DNA of 24,865 nucleotides from Podochytrium sp. JEL0797 (lineage: Eukaryota > Chytridiomycota > Chytridiomycetes > Chytridiales > Chytriomycetaceae), in assembly GCA_027596195.1 (NCBI GenBank), contig JADGJG010000299.1:1-24865 (forward strand), in the 5' to 3' direction. The notes beneath the pieces are model-generated. The model saw only the letters and a list, made by a program, of their open reading frames with translations, ran no database searches and had not been told where the DNA came from. Made by a program: the position numbers and the translations under genes. Position 1 is the stretch's first letter; every line of letters starts with the position of its first letter. Below are positions 1 through 12,400 of this stretch, piece after piece.

Positions 1-236
1 AACTGCGATCGCTCGGAGGGTCCCACGCCTTGAAGCAATGGCCGTTTAGACCCATCCACTACTTACTGGAATGACTGGATATAAGAGGATACGGCGGGTG
101 CGCTGGCCATCGATGCTCCAATTTGGTGGGGGAATTTTCAGGAAACTGCACGCGCCGCCTGTCACGTGCGTTCTGTCAGGAAGAAAGTATCCTTTTCCTG
201 CCTTTTCGATTCGCGTGCAATTCAAGTATACAATCA
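1..236. other. Intergenic left edge, no supported gene
   Basis: This stretch lies downstream of the VMA12 stop codon. The only open frames are short and show no recognisable protein pattern. A perfect CACGTG palindrome sits at 163-168; it could be a bHLH-type site for a gene off the left edge, but one 6-mer is weak evidence. Given the 39-92 bp gaps elsewhere, this may be the promoter or 3' UTR of a neighbour outside the window. Confidence 0.5.
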
Positions 237-973
237 TCATCCTGTTTTAATTTTGATTTCGCGATCCTCAAACAGCCAATCCTTAGAAAAAAACCAGCCC
301 TCGGCAATGCCCACAACGAACGCGAAAAAGAGCGCGAGCAGTGTTTTCTAATGAATAGGGTCAGCAACTCAAAATCAGAACGAGAAATGAGGAAACCTCA
401 CCATTCCAATATCCGTTGTGATGGTATCGCCGACCCAAAACACGGCCATAAAGACAGCAGCCATGCTCAGCACGACATTCATGATGCCCGAAAACATGCC
501 CACGGTTGAATTCCATTCAAACTTTTCCTGGCGCGTGAGTTGCGTCATGCTGTGTTTCGGAATCAAATCGTCGGTCATGCGTGAGTATTCGGCGTTCTCG
601 GCCTTGATTCTGGCCTTTTCGAGGAGTTCGAGGAGTTCCTTGGACTGCGGAATGTTTAGCGGCTTTGAGGGCGGGGTGAAGGAGGTCGAACCTTCACTCG
701 CGGCTTTGGTGATTCGAACGACATTTTGGATCCCTTGACGAGGTCTTCAAAGGTCACCGGTGGTTCTGCATCCTTCAGAAGCCTGGCGATGCTGCGGACG
801 AGCGAATGGTCGATGGGAGCGAGGTGTTCCGCCGTCTTGTCTGCGCCAGTCCACTCTTCCAGGGATGTCTTAACCGCCTCAAGTTCTTCACTGCGTGATG
901 CCAATGACTTCAGGTGATCGAGGGCCTGTGCTGCTGCTGACTCGAGCCGCGGTGTCGAAACAAGCAAAACCAT
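237..973 (-). CDS. VMA12: V-ATPase assembly factor Vma12/TMEM199
   Basis: Predicted 209-aa ER membrane protein needed to assemble the membrane (V0) sector of the vacuolar H+-ATPase. Exons are 973-698, 644-402 and 347-237, all phase 0. The 53-nt intron ends in a CTAAAC branch-like motif and CAG; the second is 54 nt. The family pattern is clear: an N-terminal helical region, then FEDLVKGSKM (about residue 77), the stretch KARIKAENAEYSRM before the membrane part, and two hydrophobic hairpin segments (near GMFSGIMNVVLSMAAVFMAV and KTLLALFFAFVVGIAEGWFF). Length matches human TMEM199. The start at 973 (MVLLVSTP, A at -3, G at +4) is preferred; an in-frame ATG at 1003 would add a Lys-rich leader and nearly touch the upstream stop. 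The start is only 39 bp from the stop of the upstream CEP162-like gene on the same strand, so the promoter must be tiny or lie inside that gene. Family recognition is from memory of the Vma12 pattern. Confidence 0.87.
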
Positions 974-1012
974 TTTTTTGTTTGTTTTCTTTTTCTTCTG
1001 CATTTTCAATCT
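974..1012. other. 39-bp gap between two minus-strand genes
   Basis: It holds the 3' UTR of the CEP162-like gene and the 5' leader of VMA12. The plus strand is very T-rich, so the minus strand reads as an A-rich leader (AAAAAAATGG at the VMA12 start). Separate transcripts would have to overlap here. Confidence 0.6.
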
Positions 1013-4000
1013 TCATCGAAATTTGGTCCTTTCCAAAACCTCGAGATCCTCTACCAACCGGAACACTTCATCGCGGAAATACAGCAATTCCTTGTCCTTC
1101 TTATCCAACAACGGCACATACTGGGCTTTGACACGCGCCACCTGCCCGTCCGCATCGCGTTTCGTCAACGCAATCAGCTCCGTCAGCTCTGCCTCGCGCT
1201 TGCGGAATCCCGTCTCCATCTCACCAAGCATTGTTTCCAAATCGCTGAACCGCTTTTGGTCGGGCGGCCACTGGCTACGCGCGTTCCGCAACTGGGTTTG
1301 GAGGTCGCTATTGAGAATCTGAAGTTCCTTCACACTCTGCTCCAACAGCTGAATATTCTCCCTCGCCCCCACCAACTCCCCATCGTTCTGAATACTGTTT
1401 TTCCACCCCTGCTTCTCCTTCTCAAGAACCGCCACGCGATTCTGCCATCGAACGAGCTCCGTGTCCGAGTCTGCAAGTGCTTTTTGGAGGCGCCGCACTT
1501 CCGAGTCGAGGAGAGCGGCGGTTTGCGATTTGGTTTCGTCGCGGAGCATCGTGAGCGCGCGTTCGTGGTGTGCGAGCGCGATTTTGGCCGATTCTTCTTG
1601 CGCTTGTTTGAGGATCGAGATTGTATTTTCGTGCACAGATTTGCGTGTGGCTTCGCTGATTTCCAACCTGCAACACGTGTACATCAAGGGGGTTAAACGC
1701 ACCAAACAAAACAAAACAAAACAAAAACAACACTCAACTTGTTCTTTAACTCCAAATTCACCCCACGCATCCCTTCCGCCTCCATCCTCAACCGATGAAT
1801 CTCTCCCAACAGTTTCTGCTCTTCCCCGCCAAACACGCGTTCGTGAAACTCATTCCGCAACGCCGCAATCTTGGTTTCATAGCTCTGCACCAACGCGTCC
1901 TTCATTTGCGTGCGTACCTGAGCGTCGCGTTCGGCAGAAGCCCGGTCCACACGCATCGATTCCATCGTGGCCGCTTGTGAGTCCACGAGGTTCTCGAGCT
2001 CCACAATTCGTGTACGCAGTTTGGCCTCGCGCGACTTGTACGCGAGTGTGAGTTTTGAGTCGGACGCGGTGGACAGGTGGTGCGCGAGTTCGAGGTCTGT
2101 GGATTCTGTGAGTTTGTCGTGGTATTTCTCGAGAAGGGATTCGAGCTGGTGTTCGAGGTCTGCGAGGTGGGTGGTGGAGGCGAGGGAGTGGGCGGAGGTG
2201 GCAGAGGCGATGGCTTGGGCGGAGGCGGTTTGGGTTTCTTGGATGCGGATTTGGAGTTCTTCGAGTTTGATTTCGTAGCGGTCTTTGAGGTCGGTTGTCT
2301 GCGGTGACAGAGTTTTTGTTTTGGTGGGGTAAGAAACGAGAAAATCACATTGGAGGATCACACAACAAACCTCTGCATGCAAAACTTCAAGCTTCGAGAA
2401 CCAAGACGCTTCCTTCGTCTCAATCTCATTCTGCAGCCTCTTAATATGATCCTTCAAATGCCGAATATACGTCGCCTCCTCAATCGACGGCCGATTCGCC
2501 AACAACAACTCCGGCATCCCCTCCTTCCCCCCCTTCAAACTCCTCGCCAACTTCTGCTGCAACTCCACCACCAACTTCTCCAACTCCTTCACCCGTCGCG
2601 CCTCCACACTCCCCAACGCAGACTTGCCTTTACTCAAATTCGTCGCCGCCACTTTCGCACCCGTGGACCTCCCGACCCCTATCTCCACCAACCTCGCCTC
2701 CAACTCGGCCTGCTCCTTCTCCATCATCATTTCTTTATACCCCCGCTCACGTTCCAACCGCGTCTCGAGTTCCACAATAAACGATTCAAACCGATCCCGC
2801 TCTCCAGCCCACGCGAGTTTCATGGCTTCCACTTCGGCAGAAGAGCATCCTTCAAACGTGTCCACTTGTCGTCGCGCCTCGCTCAGTTGTGCAGAGAGTT
2901 TCTGAATCTCGCCAAGGTATGCAGTCTCCTTATCGAGAAAATCACGGTCTTGGGAAACGAGTTTTTCACGCAGAGTGTCGACTTCAGCGGCGAGTTTGGC
3001 AGCGTCGAAACCGCTGGTGCTCGTGCTGTTGGGGAGGGTGCCGCTGCCGGTGGCGGTGGAAGGAGTGGTGTTGGTCGTTTTGAGGGATTGGATTTCGCGT
3101 TGGAGGGTTTCGATGCGGAGGAAGGAGCGGGATTCTTGGTCCTTGTGTTGGGAGGTGAGGGTTTTGAGGCGGGTTGTGAGTTTTTCGTTTTCGTGTTGGT
3201 ACTGATGTTGTTTTGGGGTTTCGGATTTTGTTAGTTTTTTGCATTGAACAACGAGAACTGAAGGGAATAAACATCTCAAAAAACTCACCCCCTTAATCAA
3301 AGTCTCCTGCTCCTCAATCTCCTTCTTCACCTTCTCCACCTCCTCCTTCGTCGCCAACTCCCCAACCCCGTCTCCACCACCCGCGCCCTTCTTTCCACCA
3401 AGACCCAGTCCGCTCTGCACGACCCTCGCCTCCTGTTCACGCAGATGCTCGAGAAACACAATCTCCTCGCGATACTGCGCGTTCGCAGACTCCGCAGCGG
3501 AGAGGAGTGCTTTGAGACGAAGGATCTCGGCGCTCGCGTGTTGCGCGCTGGCGGCGGCGAGTGTGTCTGAAGAGGTGGTGGTCGTGTTTGTCAAGGCGAG
3601 AGGAGGGGGTTCATGAATGTTGGCCGGGGGAAGAGGTGTTGGTGCAGATAGTTGTAGTTGCTGTGGGTCCACGGGATCATTCACGGCCTTGGAACGGCCC
3701 AGAATACCGTTGAGTTGGTCCATCAAGTCCGGCGTATCCGGCTCGCGTTGTTGTTGATTCGAAATGGGCCGTTTGGGGGAAGGCGTCCGAGGCACAATAA
3801 CGGAACGGCGGGAAGGAGAGGAACAGCTGCTATTTGTCACTGCGGGAGGAGGTTTCTTGGTTGGACTGCTGTTTCCGATGCTGTTGTTGCGGGCGAGTGG
3901 AGCCGGTTTTGCGCTCGTTGCCAACGACTTGAACTTTTCGTTGGCGCGTTGGAGAACGGCTTTTTTCGTGCTCAGTGTGACGGGGGGTTGTGTTCTTGTT

Positions 4001-6238
4001 GCGACGGGTGCGGGTGGTTTGGTGGTGACTGAGGAGGGGTTTCGAGGGATTTGGGACGTGGCGGATGCTGCTGTTGTCGATGCGCGGCGGCTTTGTGCGG
4101 GAGCTGAAGGAGGGGGTACGATGGAGGATTCCTTTTTGGCAGTTGGGGGAGGGGGAGCTGTCGAACGAATGGGGCTTGATGCGGGTTTTTTGATTGGTCG
4201 GCCGGACGATGCTGTTGTATTTGTGGGTTTCGGTTTGGGTTTCCCAGTGTCGTCGTCGAGCGCGTTTTTGGCAAGGAAGTCCGAAAATGTTTCGTATGCG
4301 AGACCTTTGAAGTCTGTGCTCGTGTCGGCAGCGGTAGCCGCGGCGGCGGCGGCGGTGGAAGGAGAAACTGCGGGAAGGGCGACATGTTCGGGTTCAGGAG
4401 ATTCGGGTCGCTGCGGGGTGGATGGGGAAGTCTCGACCAGCAAAGCGGCAGGATGTGATGCGGTTGAATCAACGGGTGGATTCGCGATGGGAATCTCGGG
4501 AGAACTGAAGCTCTTGTCCGGAGAGGACAAGTAGAATGAGGAGTCTTGGACGGGAGAAGAGGAGGAGGAGGATGAGGACATCATGGAGGTATTGAGGTCG
4601 ATGTTGGAGATCCCGGTAGGGGGTGCCGGCTCCAGCTGAACAACTGGGATGGGGTGCTGCTCTTCCAAGGGTGCGTCGACGATAGAAGGAGAAATCTGGG
4701 GGGCTGTTTCAGAGAATTTCGCGTTGACGGGCTCGTCTGGAAATGGATCCGCGGATGGGGTATCGGGCGACGGTAAGGGGTAGGCAGCGTCGGTTTCTGC
4801 GCTGGCCGTTGCGGAAGCGTCAATCGACTTCAAAATGCTTTCGGGGTCTGGACAGGATTGGTCCGAAAGGGTGGGTCCTGCCGGTTGTTGCGGCGACTCG
4901 GGAAGAGGAGGGAGTGAGGAGTGTTCCCCATCTTCTGTGACGAAAATTAGTGAGGATGTTTGACGCGTTCCAGTCACGAACCTGCTTCAGAGACAATAAC
5001 AGAAGGAACGTTGCTGATAGAGCTCACGGCACCAGCGATTTCATTGTCAGGCGACTCGTGAACAATTCGCGCTTCCTCGACCATCCCCACACCCACAGAT
5101 TCGGAACCCCAAGAACCATCAAAGTGATTCTCTTGAGGCAAATCTATTGCTTTGGCTGGCACCACTGGAACAGAATGAGGAACCCCTGCAGCATTCTCGT
5201 CACTCCTCCCTTCAGCCTCACTCTCGTCAAACTCAAACGAATATGCGTCCGCTGCAGCACTCGTACTATCATCCTCCATTTTCGGTACAAGACTCGTTGC
5301 AGGATTCTGAACAGCCACACTCGCTTGAGACACCGACACAGAGCTGTACGTCGTCGGATCCGCATCCCAATCCAATTCGGCAGCCGGTTGAATTTGCTTT
5401 GGAGTCGGAGTGGGCGAAGCTGAAGGAAAATCTGAGAAGGAACGCGAATCGTCGTTGGATCGGATGTCTTCGGCGATGGATTCAACGGGTGAGTTTGGGA
5501 TCAAATTCGGGGGTGGGTCGTTCACGGCGCTCGTGGGAGGAATAATGGGAGTTGGATCGATGTGGTTGGTGGACGTGGCGTCTTCCAAGGCGCCAAGGGG
5601 GAATTCGTCCTCGGTTTGGCCTTTCATCAGGGCGTCGATAAACTTGCGTGTTTCGTTGAGGTCCTGCGAGACGTCGGTTGAAGTCAGCAGCTGGTATGAG
5701 AGCAGGGAATGATGGGCTGTGGGGTCCTGCGGGGCGGTTGTGGTTGCGGGGGGCTTCATGGGCGAGGGAGTTTTTGGGTCTCCTGGGTCGAATTCAGATT
5801 GGGGTTGGATGGGAGATTCGGGTTGCTTTGGGATCTGGGGTGCTGGGATGTGCGGCTTCTTCTTGAGCCACGAGGCCTTGAGGTCAGCGGTGTCATCCGA
5901 ATCGGACGCGCTTGCGAGGCGCGGCTTTGGCTTGTTGTGTTTTGTTTTGGCTTGCTGCGAGTCGCCCTTTTCGGACGCACGCCGAGCCTCGCGCCGCGCG
6001 CTGTGAAACCGGGTTGGTTGGTAAAGCGACTCAAGAAACAAAACAGACTCACCGCAGCTCGTCGAGGCGCGCCTTGGTGCCGTCCTTTGCAGCGCCGCCA
6101 CGCACGCCGCTCTCGCTGCTGCTGCTGCTGTTGGCTGAGGTGTTCTACGTGTGTGCTTAGTGCGTGTTGTGTTGTGGAGGTTGTCGACTCACCATCCTCC
6201 TCGAGTTGTGGTTTGTTTGCCGAATTTTTTTGGGCCAT
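1013..6238 (-). CDS. CEP162: CEP162-like centriolar coiled-coil protein
   Basis: Predicted 1612-aa protein from seven exons: 6238-6193, 6134-6053, 6000-4982, 4934-3289, 3201-2371, 2298-1739 and 1667-1013. Introns are 58, 52, 47, 87, 72 and 71 nt, and all phases agree. Roughly the first 845 residues are low-complexity and probably disordered (Ser, Pro, Ala, Thr runs; a motif ASWLKKKPHIP early on). The rest is almost continuous coiled coil. The C-terminus carries the order PPDQKRFSDLE, then REAELTELI, then KDKELLYFRDEV, which I recognise from the C-terminus of vertebrate CEP162/QN1 (human about 1400 aa). CEP162 binds axonemal microtubules at the distal centriole and promotes transition-zone assembly. 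A FAM161 gene 9 kb away supports a flagellated organism. It could instead be another centrosomal coiled-coil protein, since long coiled coils resemble one another. It diverges from FOCAD across 237 bp. Confidence 0.75.
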
Positions 6239-6475
6239 CGAGACAACATGGTCGCACAGTCATGTTCCCCAAACCCTTCTCTTCTTCTTGAATACATACC
6301 ACTCCTTTAATTGAAACGGGAAAATCACAAGAATTGGGTTGCTGGAATAGACATGTTTCTTGTTGCAATGCAAAGACTTGGGAATGGGAATCCACTAGAT
6401 TAAAGGAACGAAGATTTTGAAATTGGTATTGACGGGTCTTATTATACACCTTGGTTCCCCATTTTCTTCCCAGAA
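6239..6475. promoter_or_regulatory. Divergent promoter region CEP162/FOCAD
   Basis: These 237 bp separate two divergent start codons, so both promoters must lie here or extend into the 5' exons. A TATA-like ATTATACACC sits at about 6440-6450, roughly 30 bp before the FOCAD ATG. GTTGC half-sites occur on the plus strand (near 6338 and 6363), but not as a spaced RFX X-box. No open frame with protein-like content was seen. Assignment as promoter rests on gene orientation. Confidence 0.55.
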
Positions 6476-9400
6476 ATGAACCTTGAGCGATCACTCGAAA
6501 GCGGACACCGCAGTGTGGCTTGCTCTGCGGTGGATGCGGCAGCTGCAGAAGTGATGAAGCAGCAGGGATCGTTTGCTGTGAGTGGACCTACTGCGCCTTT
6601 GGCGCTGCGACAGCTGTGGACAGCGGTTGGGTGTGAGTGGCATGATTGAGATTCTCGTTGCAAAGGCACTTACTCCGCCTCGCAGCACGCAACGCACACG
6701 CGGCACATGCTGCGTCTGTGGCGTTAGTGGGCCTCGTTGCGCGTGGTGCGCTGCCGCTGCCAGCCGTGCTTGCAGGCTTCACGGACGGCGCGGCGCGCGC
6801 AAAACACGGCGCGCCAATCGCAGCCGCCGTGTGCGGCCTTCTTAAGCAGTGCGCGTCTTCGTTGTCTTTGTCTTCGTCTTCTTCAGCGCGCGACTTGCCG
6901 TCGTCGTTTCTGAGCTTTGCCGCGCATCCTCTTGTCGTCTTTGTCGCCGCGCGCCAGGGCCACGCCGACGCCTGGAGCGACGTGCTTCTCGAGGTCGACG
7001 CGCTGCTCGCCGACGCTTCGTGTCTGCGCGTCGTGCTTCCCTTTGTGCGCTTCGTCTATCTGAACCCGCTGGCTGCCGCTCCGGGCGCAACAGAGCACCT
7101 CACACACAGCCTGCTTGAACTGCTGCAATCAGATACGCCAACAGACGAAACTTCCCTCATCGTCGACTGTCTGTTGGGCATTGTCAAATCTTCGCCCGCA
7201 TTGCACAACGCTCCCCTCGACATGCTCGTTTTTGCCATTCTCGAAGGCCTGGGAGGCAACCTGAATTGCCTCTCAAGTGACGAAAAGACCTCCTTGATAT
7301 TGTCTCTGGCCTCCTTTGTTTTCGATCTCAAAGCCAGTGGAATGTCCTTGCTGCGTCCTCTGCGTTTGCTGAAAAAGCTGACGGCAACAGAGCTTGTGGA
7401 TCTACCCGTCGCGTACATTTTCGCAATCGCAACCTGCCAACTGATGCTCGAATATTCAGATAATGATAGAGAATGCATCTGTATTCTTGGCATCATGGCA
7501 GACGCGCTTCGTGTCATGTCGTTCTCCAATACCGATGCGACTCACAACGTGTTGGCCTGCTGCGTCTATCCACTCACCAGCCTGATTTCCGAGGTGCCTG
7601 GAAAGAGCAGCACGACTGTGAGAAAAATGGCATTCGAAATGCTGGAGCGGGTTGGAAAAGATTTGCGTGCTGAATACCAAGAATCTCCCGTCGATTCGGT
7701 ATTTTGGCTTTCTGATTTCTCGAGAATGGGTTACACAACCTAACGCATTCGCATCAGATTTCATCTCAACTCAAGAACTACGCGTCCCAATTCTCAAGCA
7801 CCCTCGGCGTCATTATCACGAGCCTTTCGAAATTCCTTGACGCACGCGACGGGCTTCCGAACCTAATCCCCACCTACCCCACCCCTCTCCGCCCCCTCTT
7901 CCTCACATCCTTCCTATTCCACAATTCCCCCACCACAAGACTCACAACCATCACCCTCCTCCGCACACTCCTCACCTCCACCGACGGCATCCCCCGCCCT
8001 TCCACTGCAACAACCCAACCCTCCACCCCACGATCCCACCTCGCCCTCTCCCTCCTCCCCACGATCCTCTACACCCTCAACACGGACCCAACTCCAGATA
8101 TTCAACACGCCCTCCTCACAACCCTCCTCCCCTCCCTCGTCACGTCACACCACGACCCCTTCGTGACTTCCAGCATCCTCCGCCTCGTGACCACGTTCCT
8201 TGGAACGCAATTGACAACGTACACGACTTCCGTGAATCACGCGGCGTTGGCGAATCCGGCTTTAACGGGGGTTGGTGTGCGAGTGTTGTGTGAAGTGTGG
8301 AAGGCGCCGCAGCCGAAAGTGTGGGGGGCGTTGAAGGGGGTGTTGGGGGCGTGGATTGCGAGGAGGAAGGGGAGAAGTGTGGCGTTGAAGAGGTTTGGGA
8401 AGAAGAGTGATGAGAGGGGGTGTGGGGAGGTGGAGGTGGAGGTGGCTGTGGTTGTGACGATTCAGTATGTCTTTTTTTTGTTGATATCCCCCCTTTACTC
8501 AATGGGGGGATGACATATATATTGATGACGTTTTTATTTTGTAGCGAGGTTTGCAAGTTGAAGACCAAGGAGCATGGACAGGATTTGTTGCCGTTTGCGA
8601 TTTCGTTGTTGGAGTTGGGGAGCGATGAGACGTTGGTTTTGACACGGGTTTTGGCACTCGAGACGGTCAATTTGTGTATCGAAGCGGGCATTACGGATCC
8701 TCGAGCGAGTAAGTTTTTGTGGGTCCCCCATAAATCAATCCCCCATGGCGGGGCTTTCTGTGTCGAAACTGACTTTCAAGCATTTAAAAGTGTGGAATGT
8801 TCATCACGGAGCCTACATCAAACAACTCGCGGCATCCCCGTCTCAAGTTCCCGACCGAATTTGGATTCAGGTTTGCCGATTCTTCGGGCTCGTTCCTGCC
8901 AAATCAGAAGGTACACAAACAAAAAAAGCAACCCCCCTCCCCATTCGCTGACCCGTTTTTATGCTCGGTTGCAGACACGGAAGCCTACCAAACCTTCAAA
9001 CTCGACATCCTCTCCTTCTACGTCCTCCACATGCTCAACCTCCCACCACCCGACGGACACGAAAAAGACCCCTCCCCACCACCACCCACCTCCACGACTG
9101 GTGGTGGTATCACCCACTTCTCCCCTTCAGTCCGGAGCGCCGCCTTCTCCTCTCTCAGCGCCTTCCCGCCACCCGACTTGTACCCGTACCTCCCACCCCC
9201 AACCACCTTCCTCACCGCGCTCGTGCAAGAGTGTCAAACATGGACAGACCGCGACGAGTTCCACGCTGGCCCGTCCACCGCGTTGACGAGTTTAGTCGAG
9301 CATGAGGTTGTGAATATGCGGCGGGCGGTTGTGAAGGCTTTGGCGACGGAGATGGGTGTTGGGAAGCATGCGTTGGATGAAGCAGGGGTAGGTGGTGGTG

Positions 9401-12400
9401 GGGAGGTTCAGAAAGCGAGAGGGGTTGTGAAGAGTGTTGCGGGGGAAGGAAGGGAGAGGTGGGTTGTTGGGAAGGGTGTTGCTGCGGCTGTTAGGGCGGG
9501 GATGGCTGCTTTTGCGCTTTTTGTGCCGTATTCGTTGATGGGGGTTGAGGAGGGGAAGCCGAAGGTCGGGGGGTTGGTGTTGGTGCGGTTGGGGGTGTAT
9601 AAGGATCTTGTGAATGGGTTGCGGGATTTGTCGGTTTCGGATCACGCGTTGGTGAGGGTGGAGAGTGTGAGGGTTTGGGTGGTGTTTTGGGTGGGGAGGT
9701 TGCGTGCGATGGGGGCTTTGGGGGTCGGGGAGGAGGAGGTGGGGGGTGGTGGTGGGGAGACGCCGATGGGGAGGGTGGAGTGGTTGGTTGGGGCTTGTTT
9801 GGAGGAGTTGGAGAAGAGGTTGGGGGAGGCGAGGCAATCGGGGGTTTGTGCGAATGTGGTGTGTTCGTTGACTGGTATGTGTGTGTGTGCGTGACTTTGA
9901 AACTGTTTTTAAATTTCTTGTTTGCTGTCGTGTGTGTGTGTGTAGGTCTGATTTCTGCCGCTGTCACCCTCGGAGTCCCAGGCGCAGCAGAACATGTGAC
10001 TCGATTGATTTCTCTCTTGTCTAACACGTACGCGAGGCCGTTTGGAATTCAAGCTGCTGCTGCTCCCACCGATTTCCAAAAGAGCGATGAAGTACAATTC
10101 GCAGTGTGCATGAGCTTGGCACATTTGGCCAAACTCTTGTTCCCGACGGACGAGGAGTCGTTTGAAGTGATTTCTGCGAGGTTGAGGAACGAGTTGATGG
10201 TTGCGACGAGGTGAGCTGTTTTTTTTATCGATGGATTGCTGTTGGGTTTTATTAACTTCTTTTCTTTTCAGCGCCGATGGACAGAGTGGGTTTGCTGCTG
10301 GATACGGATTGACCATTGTGCTTCGGGCCCTGATTCAATCACCTTCCCCAATCGACTCCATGATTCAAGAACTCGTATCAACCGTTTGCTCGACCCTCGT
10401 GAAACCCAGCGCTGTTTCACCGAACGCGTTGATTGGGCTCGCGATGGGACTCGCCAACTGCTTGGCTGATGTGAAGGAGTATCTCGACGTGCTGGGATCG
10501 GTATCAAATGAACTGGCGGGTCTGGTTTCGCAGTCGTTGGAGAGGTTCAGACGTTGTCTGGAGGAAGAGGAGGAGTGTGAAGAAGGAGGGGTGGTGGAAG
10601 GGTTGATTGCGGATTGTTGGGTGCTTTCGGCGAGTGTGTGTTGCGGGGTTGTGGAGGATGAGGGGACGATTGAGGAGGTTATGGATGGGATTCAAGCGAT
10701 GGTTGGAAGAGCGGAAAGTGATGTGAGTTGATGTTTTGTTTATTGGAGTTTTTTTTTGTGTTGCTGACTTCGACCGCACGCGCGGGGAACAGCCGAGCCG
10801 GTCGCCCTTCCAAGCCCACGGCCGCGTCTGCTTCAACCGCATCTTGATCACCCGATCCACATCCAGTTCCATCCAAACCGCAATTCAAACCTCACTCTCC
10901 CTCATCACGAAACCCTCGACCCCGTCAGCAACCAAAATCAGCCTCTCGCTCAGCATCCCAGCGCTTTTCGGAATCGACGCTGGAAACGCAACGTTCCCCA
11001 ACGACCCCACTGTTCTTCAACACGCCATTTCGAACCTTCATGCGTTCTTGAACCAATCTTCGAATTCCCCGGAACCCAAAGTCGCGCGCATCCTTGGCTG
11101 GATGCTTGGCAAAATGGTGTGGTCTTTTGAATCGTTTTACGAAGAAGAAGGAGGCCGTGTTGCCCAGATTGACGCTGCGTTGCAAAACCACGGAGGAGGT
11201 GGTGGAGGGTTTTCGCAGTCGCGACAAAAGGATCCTCACGATTATCGTCGGTTGAATCCTGGATCGAGTTTCTTGCGGGCTGCGTTTGATGCGTTGAGTG
11301 CTGTGTGTGGGGAGGGGGTTGTGGGTCCGCGGGATGTGGTTGCTGCAAGGATGATTTTGGAGGGGTTGATTCGTGTGGGTGGTGAAGCGGGTAAGAAGGC
11401 GGTGTTGATGCTCCCGCTTGTGAATTGGACGAGGATTTTGACGGCTTGTTTTGGTTCTGGGGATCGTGCTTTGCAGAGGGTGGCGTTTGAGTTTGCGGTG
11501 GTGCATGCGCGGGAGGGGTCGGCCAAGAGTTTGGTGGACTTTTTTGTGGGGAAGATGGGGGAAGTTGTTGTGGGTGGGGTGGGGGGTGTTGTGAGGGAGG
11601 AGTTTGCGTTTGGGGCGCGTGGGGTGGGTAAGTTGATGGAGTTGAGTGGACTTGATTGTCGGGTGGGTGGGGAGTGTCGGATTACGGTCGCACCGAGCAA
11701 GGTTTTGGAGGTTGTGCAGGCGATTGTGTATTTTGTGTATTTTGAAGGAAGTGATGCTTCGACGGATGATATGGTATGGATGTTTGTTTTGACTTGAGTG
11801 TCGTTGATCAAGCAAATTTCAGGTTTCGCTCGCAGAGGTTCTGCAAAAGAGCTTGAGCAGCAGCAACGGTACCAAGCTTCCAGACTCTCTGGCAAAACTC
11901 AAAGTCGACGTGATTGCTCTCCTGTGCGACGCCTTCCTGGCCTTGCCACAGAACCCAGAGTCACCCGCCCACGTTATTGTCATTCGTCGCCTCATTTGCG
12001 CAGCGTTGGTGGCCGAGACTCCCCAAACGACCGCACTCCTCCTTCAAGTGTTGTCGCCCAATTCATGGACGCCAAAGCACGTGTGGGCACTGCTCTGCAT
12101 TCTCGAAACCGCGAGCGCGGCTGCTTCCAAATCCCGCAAGGAGGACTCGTCATCGACGGATTGGATCCACTCGCACATTCAGAAACTGTTCATCAACAAG
12201 GACCACCTGTTTGTGCGCATGTTGCAACAAATTGTCGCTGACCCACCGCAACACCTTACCACCACGGATTCATCCACATCAAGTCTCGCAGCAACACTGA
12301 CGTACCTCCAACACGTTGTGTTGACTTTCCAAACTGCGGAAACGGATGTGCACCGGTCAGACGTGGATATCGCCGTGTTCAAGCTCAATTGGATCGTGCG

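Noticed and set aside
46..240. Minus-strand open frame at the left edge
   Set aside because: It overlaps the VMA12 stop region, has no protein-like pattern and is easily a chance frame.
645..697. Apparent frameshift splitting the Vma12 gene
   Set aside because: A 53-nt GT-AG intron with a CTAAAC branch-like motif restores phase exactly and rejoins the family sequence, so this is splicing, not a broken gene.
3764..4534. 256-aa plus-strand open frame opposite the CEP162-like gene
   Set aside because: Gly/Val/Ala-rich antisense translation of the low-complexity N-terminal half. The minus frame has a consistent exon chain and the plus frame has none.
6053..6134. Polyglutamine tract at the N-terminus of the CEP162-like protein
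   Set aside because: The CAG-type repeat reads as glutamine only if the first intron ends at an earlier AG. The phase-consistent acceptor reads it as a serine run.
6239..6475. RFX X-box for ciliary gene control
   Set aside because: Only isolated GTTGC half-sites were found, without the partner half at the right spacing. The same search at 14733-14903 found nothing.
9491..10027. 178-aa minus-strand open frame opposite FOCAD
   Set aside because: Pro/His/Thr-rich low-complexity translation of the G-rich end of a well-supported exon; a shadow of the strand skew. The same applies to the minus frames at 9292-9837 and 11242-11895.
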